From: Rhizobium sp. Root482
GTDB lineage: Bacteria; Pseudomonadota; Alphaproteobacteria; Rhizobiales; Rhizobiaceae
Assembly (NCBI RefSeq): GCF_001426565.1
Contig: NZ_LMFA01000004.1
Coordinates: 1 to 64,000 of the forward strand
Length of the DNA: 64,000 nucleotides
Reading direction: 5' to 3'
This document shows positions 62,658 through 64,000 of the stretch, one piece after another. Each line of letters starts with the position of its first letter. Position 1 is the stretch's first letter. The position numbers and the translations under genes were made by a program. The notes under the pieces were generated by a model. The model was given only the letters and a program-made list of their open reading frames with translations, was not told the DNA's origin and did not search any database.

Positions 62658-64000
62658 TCAGAGCGTCGCGCCCAGGTGCCACGGCACGAATTCATTGTCG
62701 CCGTAACCGAACAGCTCGCTCTTGGTCTTCTTGCCGGATGCCGTGTCGATGATCAGCTCGAAAATGTCCCGACCCATGCTGGCGATCGTCGCCTCGCCGC
62801 TGGCGATGGTGCCGCAATCGATGTCCATGTCCTCTTCCATGGCCTGGAAGAGCGCGGTGTTGCTTGTCAGCTTGATCGATGGGCAGGGACGGCTGCCGAA
62901 ACAGCTGCCGCGCCCCGTCGTAAAGGTGATGACATTGGCGCCGCCGGCCACCTGCCCGGTCGCCGAAACCGGATCGTAGCCGGGCGTATCCATGAAGACG
63001 AGCCCCCGTTCCGTCACCCGCTCGGCATAATGATAGACGGCCGTCAGCGGCGAGCGTCCGCCCTTGGCGACGGCGCCGAGCGATTTTTCGAGAATCGTCG
63101 TCAGGCCGCCACGCTTGTTGCCCGGCGAAGGATTGTTGTCGAGCGAGGCGCCATGCATGGCGACATAGTCTTCCCACCAGGAAATCAGCCCGTCGAGCTT
63201 GCGTGCCACATCGTCATTGACGGCGCGGCTGCGTAGCAGATGCTCGGCGCCGTAGATTTCGGATGTTTCCGAAAGGATCGCCGTGCCACCGGCGCCGGCC
63301 AATAAATCGACGGCGGCACCCAGCGCCGGATTGGCGGTGATGCCGGACAGGCCGTCCGAGCCGCCGCATTGCAGACCGACGATGATTTCGCTGATCGAGA
63401 TCGGCACGCGCCTGACGCTGCCGATTTCGGCGGCGATGTCCTCGAGCACATCGAGCGCCCGCATGACCGCCCGGCGCGAGCCGCCGGCATCCTGGATGTT
63501 GAAATGACGCTTGCCGGCGCCGGCACCGCTCTGGCCGTAAAGCGTCAGCTGGTTGACCTCGCAGCCCAGCCCGACCATCAGCACGCCGCCGAAATTCACA
63601 TGTCTAGTATAGCCGGCCAATGTCCGGTGCAGGTTCTTCATACCGTCGCCGGTCGAGCTCATGCCGCAGCCCTGGTCGTGGACGATCGGCACGAAACCGT
63701 CGATCCCCTCGTAACGCGGCAGGATGGTCTTGTTGGCCTCCTCGGCGATCGCCCGGCAGACCGTGGTGGAACAGTTGACGCTGGCGATGATGCCGATGAA
63801 ATTGCGCGTCGCGGCGCGTCCGTCGGCGCGGCGGTAACCCATAAAGGTGCGCGCCTTGTCGGCGGCGCTTGCCGCTTCCGGCGGCACGGGCGCGCCAATC
63901 GACAGGCGATCCTGGTCGAAGGCGAGATTATGGGAATGCACATGCTCGCCGGGCGCGATATCCTGGACCGCACGGCCGATCGCCTGGCCGTATTTGACCA
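62658..64000 (-). CDS. UxaA family sugar-acid dehydratase (5' end cut by window edge)
   Basis: The frame runs unbroken from the right edge of the window to the stop at 62658, about 446 codons, and the start lies beyond 64000. The visible N-terminus (VKYGQAIGRAVQDIAPGEHV) is the SAF-type small domain; the rest is the UxaA dehydratase domain with GYRRADGRAATRNFIGI, DQGCGMSSTGDG and the C-terminal GRGSCFGSRPCPSIKLTSNT. UxaA enzymes dehydrate altronate; relatives dehydrate galactarate or, in the Campylobacter L-fucose locus, a fuconate-like acid. Likely converts the aldonate from the lactonase into a 2-keto-3-deoxy acid. Confidence 0.9.
   Translation of the reverse strand, partial: VKYGQAIGRAVQDIAPGEHVHSHNLAFDQDRLSIGAPVPPEAASAADKARTFMGYRRADGRAATRNFIGIIASVNCSTTVCRAIAEEANKTILPRYEGIDGFVPIVHDQGCGMSSTGDGMKNLHRTLAGYTRHVNFGGVLMVGLGCEVNQLTLYGQSGAGAGKRHFNIQDAGGSRRAVMRALDVLEDIAAEIGSVRRVPISISEIIVGLQCGGSDGLSGITANPALGAAVDLLAGAGGTAILSETSEIYGAEHLLRSRAVNDDVARKLDGLISWWEDYVAMHGASLDNNPSPGNKRGGLTTILEKSLGAVAKGGRSPLTAVYHYAERVTERGLVFMDTPGYDPVSATGQVAGGANVITFTTGRGSCFGSRPCPSIKLTSNTALFQAMEEDMDIDCGTIASGEATIASMGRDIFELIIDTASGKKTKSELFGYGDNEFVPWHLGATL

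Noticed and set aside
63942-64000. GTG at 63941 as the true start of the UxaA gene
   Set aside because: The frame continues upstream to the window edge with sensible sequence ending in a GEHVHSHN motif of the SAF domain, so the gene begins outside the window.

Overview
This is a GC-rich chromosomal window from an alphaproteobacterium of the Rhizobiales, most likely the family Rhizobiaceae (Rhizobium/Agrobacterium/Sinorhizobium type). The evidence is a set of gene blocks in an order typical of that family: pckA / chvI-chvG-hprK-EIIA-HPr / ahcY / divL / tsaE-amgK fusion / murU-like / addB-addA / trxA / folC-accD-trpA-trpB-trpF, the his cluster hisB-DUF2628-hisH-hisA-hisF-hisE-coaA beside hslVU, and the redox pair actS/actR next to hrpB and mmcB. 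Palindromic intergenic repeats resembling rhizobial RIME elements occur three times. I saw no tRNA, rRNA, CRISPR array, insertion sequence or prophage.

Layout. 1-159 is the low-GC (about 39%) 3' end of an unidentified reading frame. 322-3943 is a YnjBCD-type ABC importer, followed by the helicase hrpB and the ActS/ActR two-component system. 8471-17001 holds mmcB, an L,D-transpeptidase lipoprotein, malate synthase G, a HyuA-type hydantoinase/oxoprolinase subunit, a cytochrome P450 and a DUF1402 lysozyme-like protein. 17327-19663 is the hslV-GNAT-hslU operon (minus strand). 19884-24597 is the histidine operon plus coaA, with a remnant duplicate of the hisF 5' end wedged between hisA and hisF. 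24813-28626 (minus) carries an AlkB-like dioxygenase, a secreted hypothetical protein, a BON-LysM protein, arfB and pckA. 28962-34467 (plus) joins ChvI/ChvG envelope-acid signalling to a regulatory PTS (HprK, EIIA-Man, HPr) and ends with ahcY. 34874-46407 carries divL, the TsaE-AmgK fusion, a MurU-like nucleotidyltransferase and the AddAB recombination nuclease; trxA follows.

46876-55103 (minus apart from one small membrane protein) is housekeeping: folC, accD, trpA, trpB, trpF, a YgjP-type metallopeptidase, a DUF2852 protein and the intracellular PHB depolymerase phaZ. 55310-64000 (minus) is a catabolic cluster: a UxaA-family dehydratase (cut by the window edge), an aldo/keto reductase, an FucU-type mutarotase, a ribose-type ABC importer (binding protein, ATPase, permease), a zinc alcohol dehydrogenase and an amidohydrolase-type lactonase. 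Together these fit import and non-phosphorylative oxidation of L-fucose or a related 6-deoxy/aldo sugar: sugar, lactone, acid, 2-keto-3-deoxy acid.

The most unusual structures are the hisF 5' stub that preserves translational coupling in the his operon, the low-GC gene end at the left edge, the in-frame 15-bp tandem repeat at the start of hprK, and several perfect or near-perfect inverted repeats in front of metabolic genes (ahcY, pckA/chvI, glcB, sugar transporter). All functional calls rest on motifs and gene order read by eye; no database search was run.
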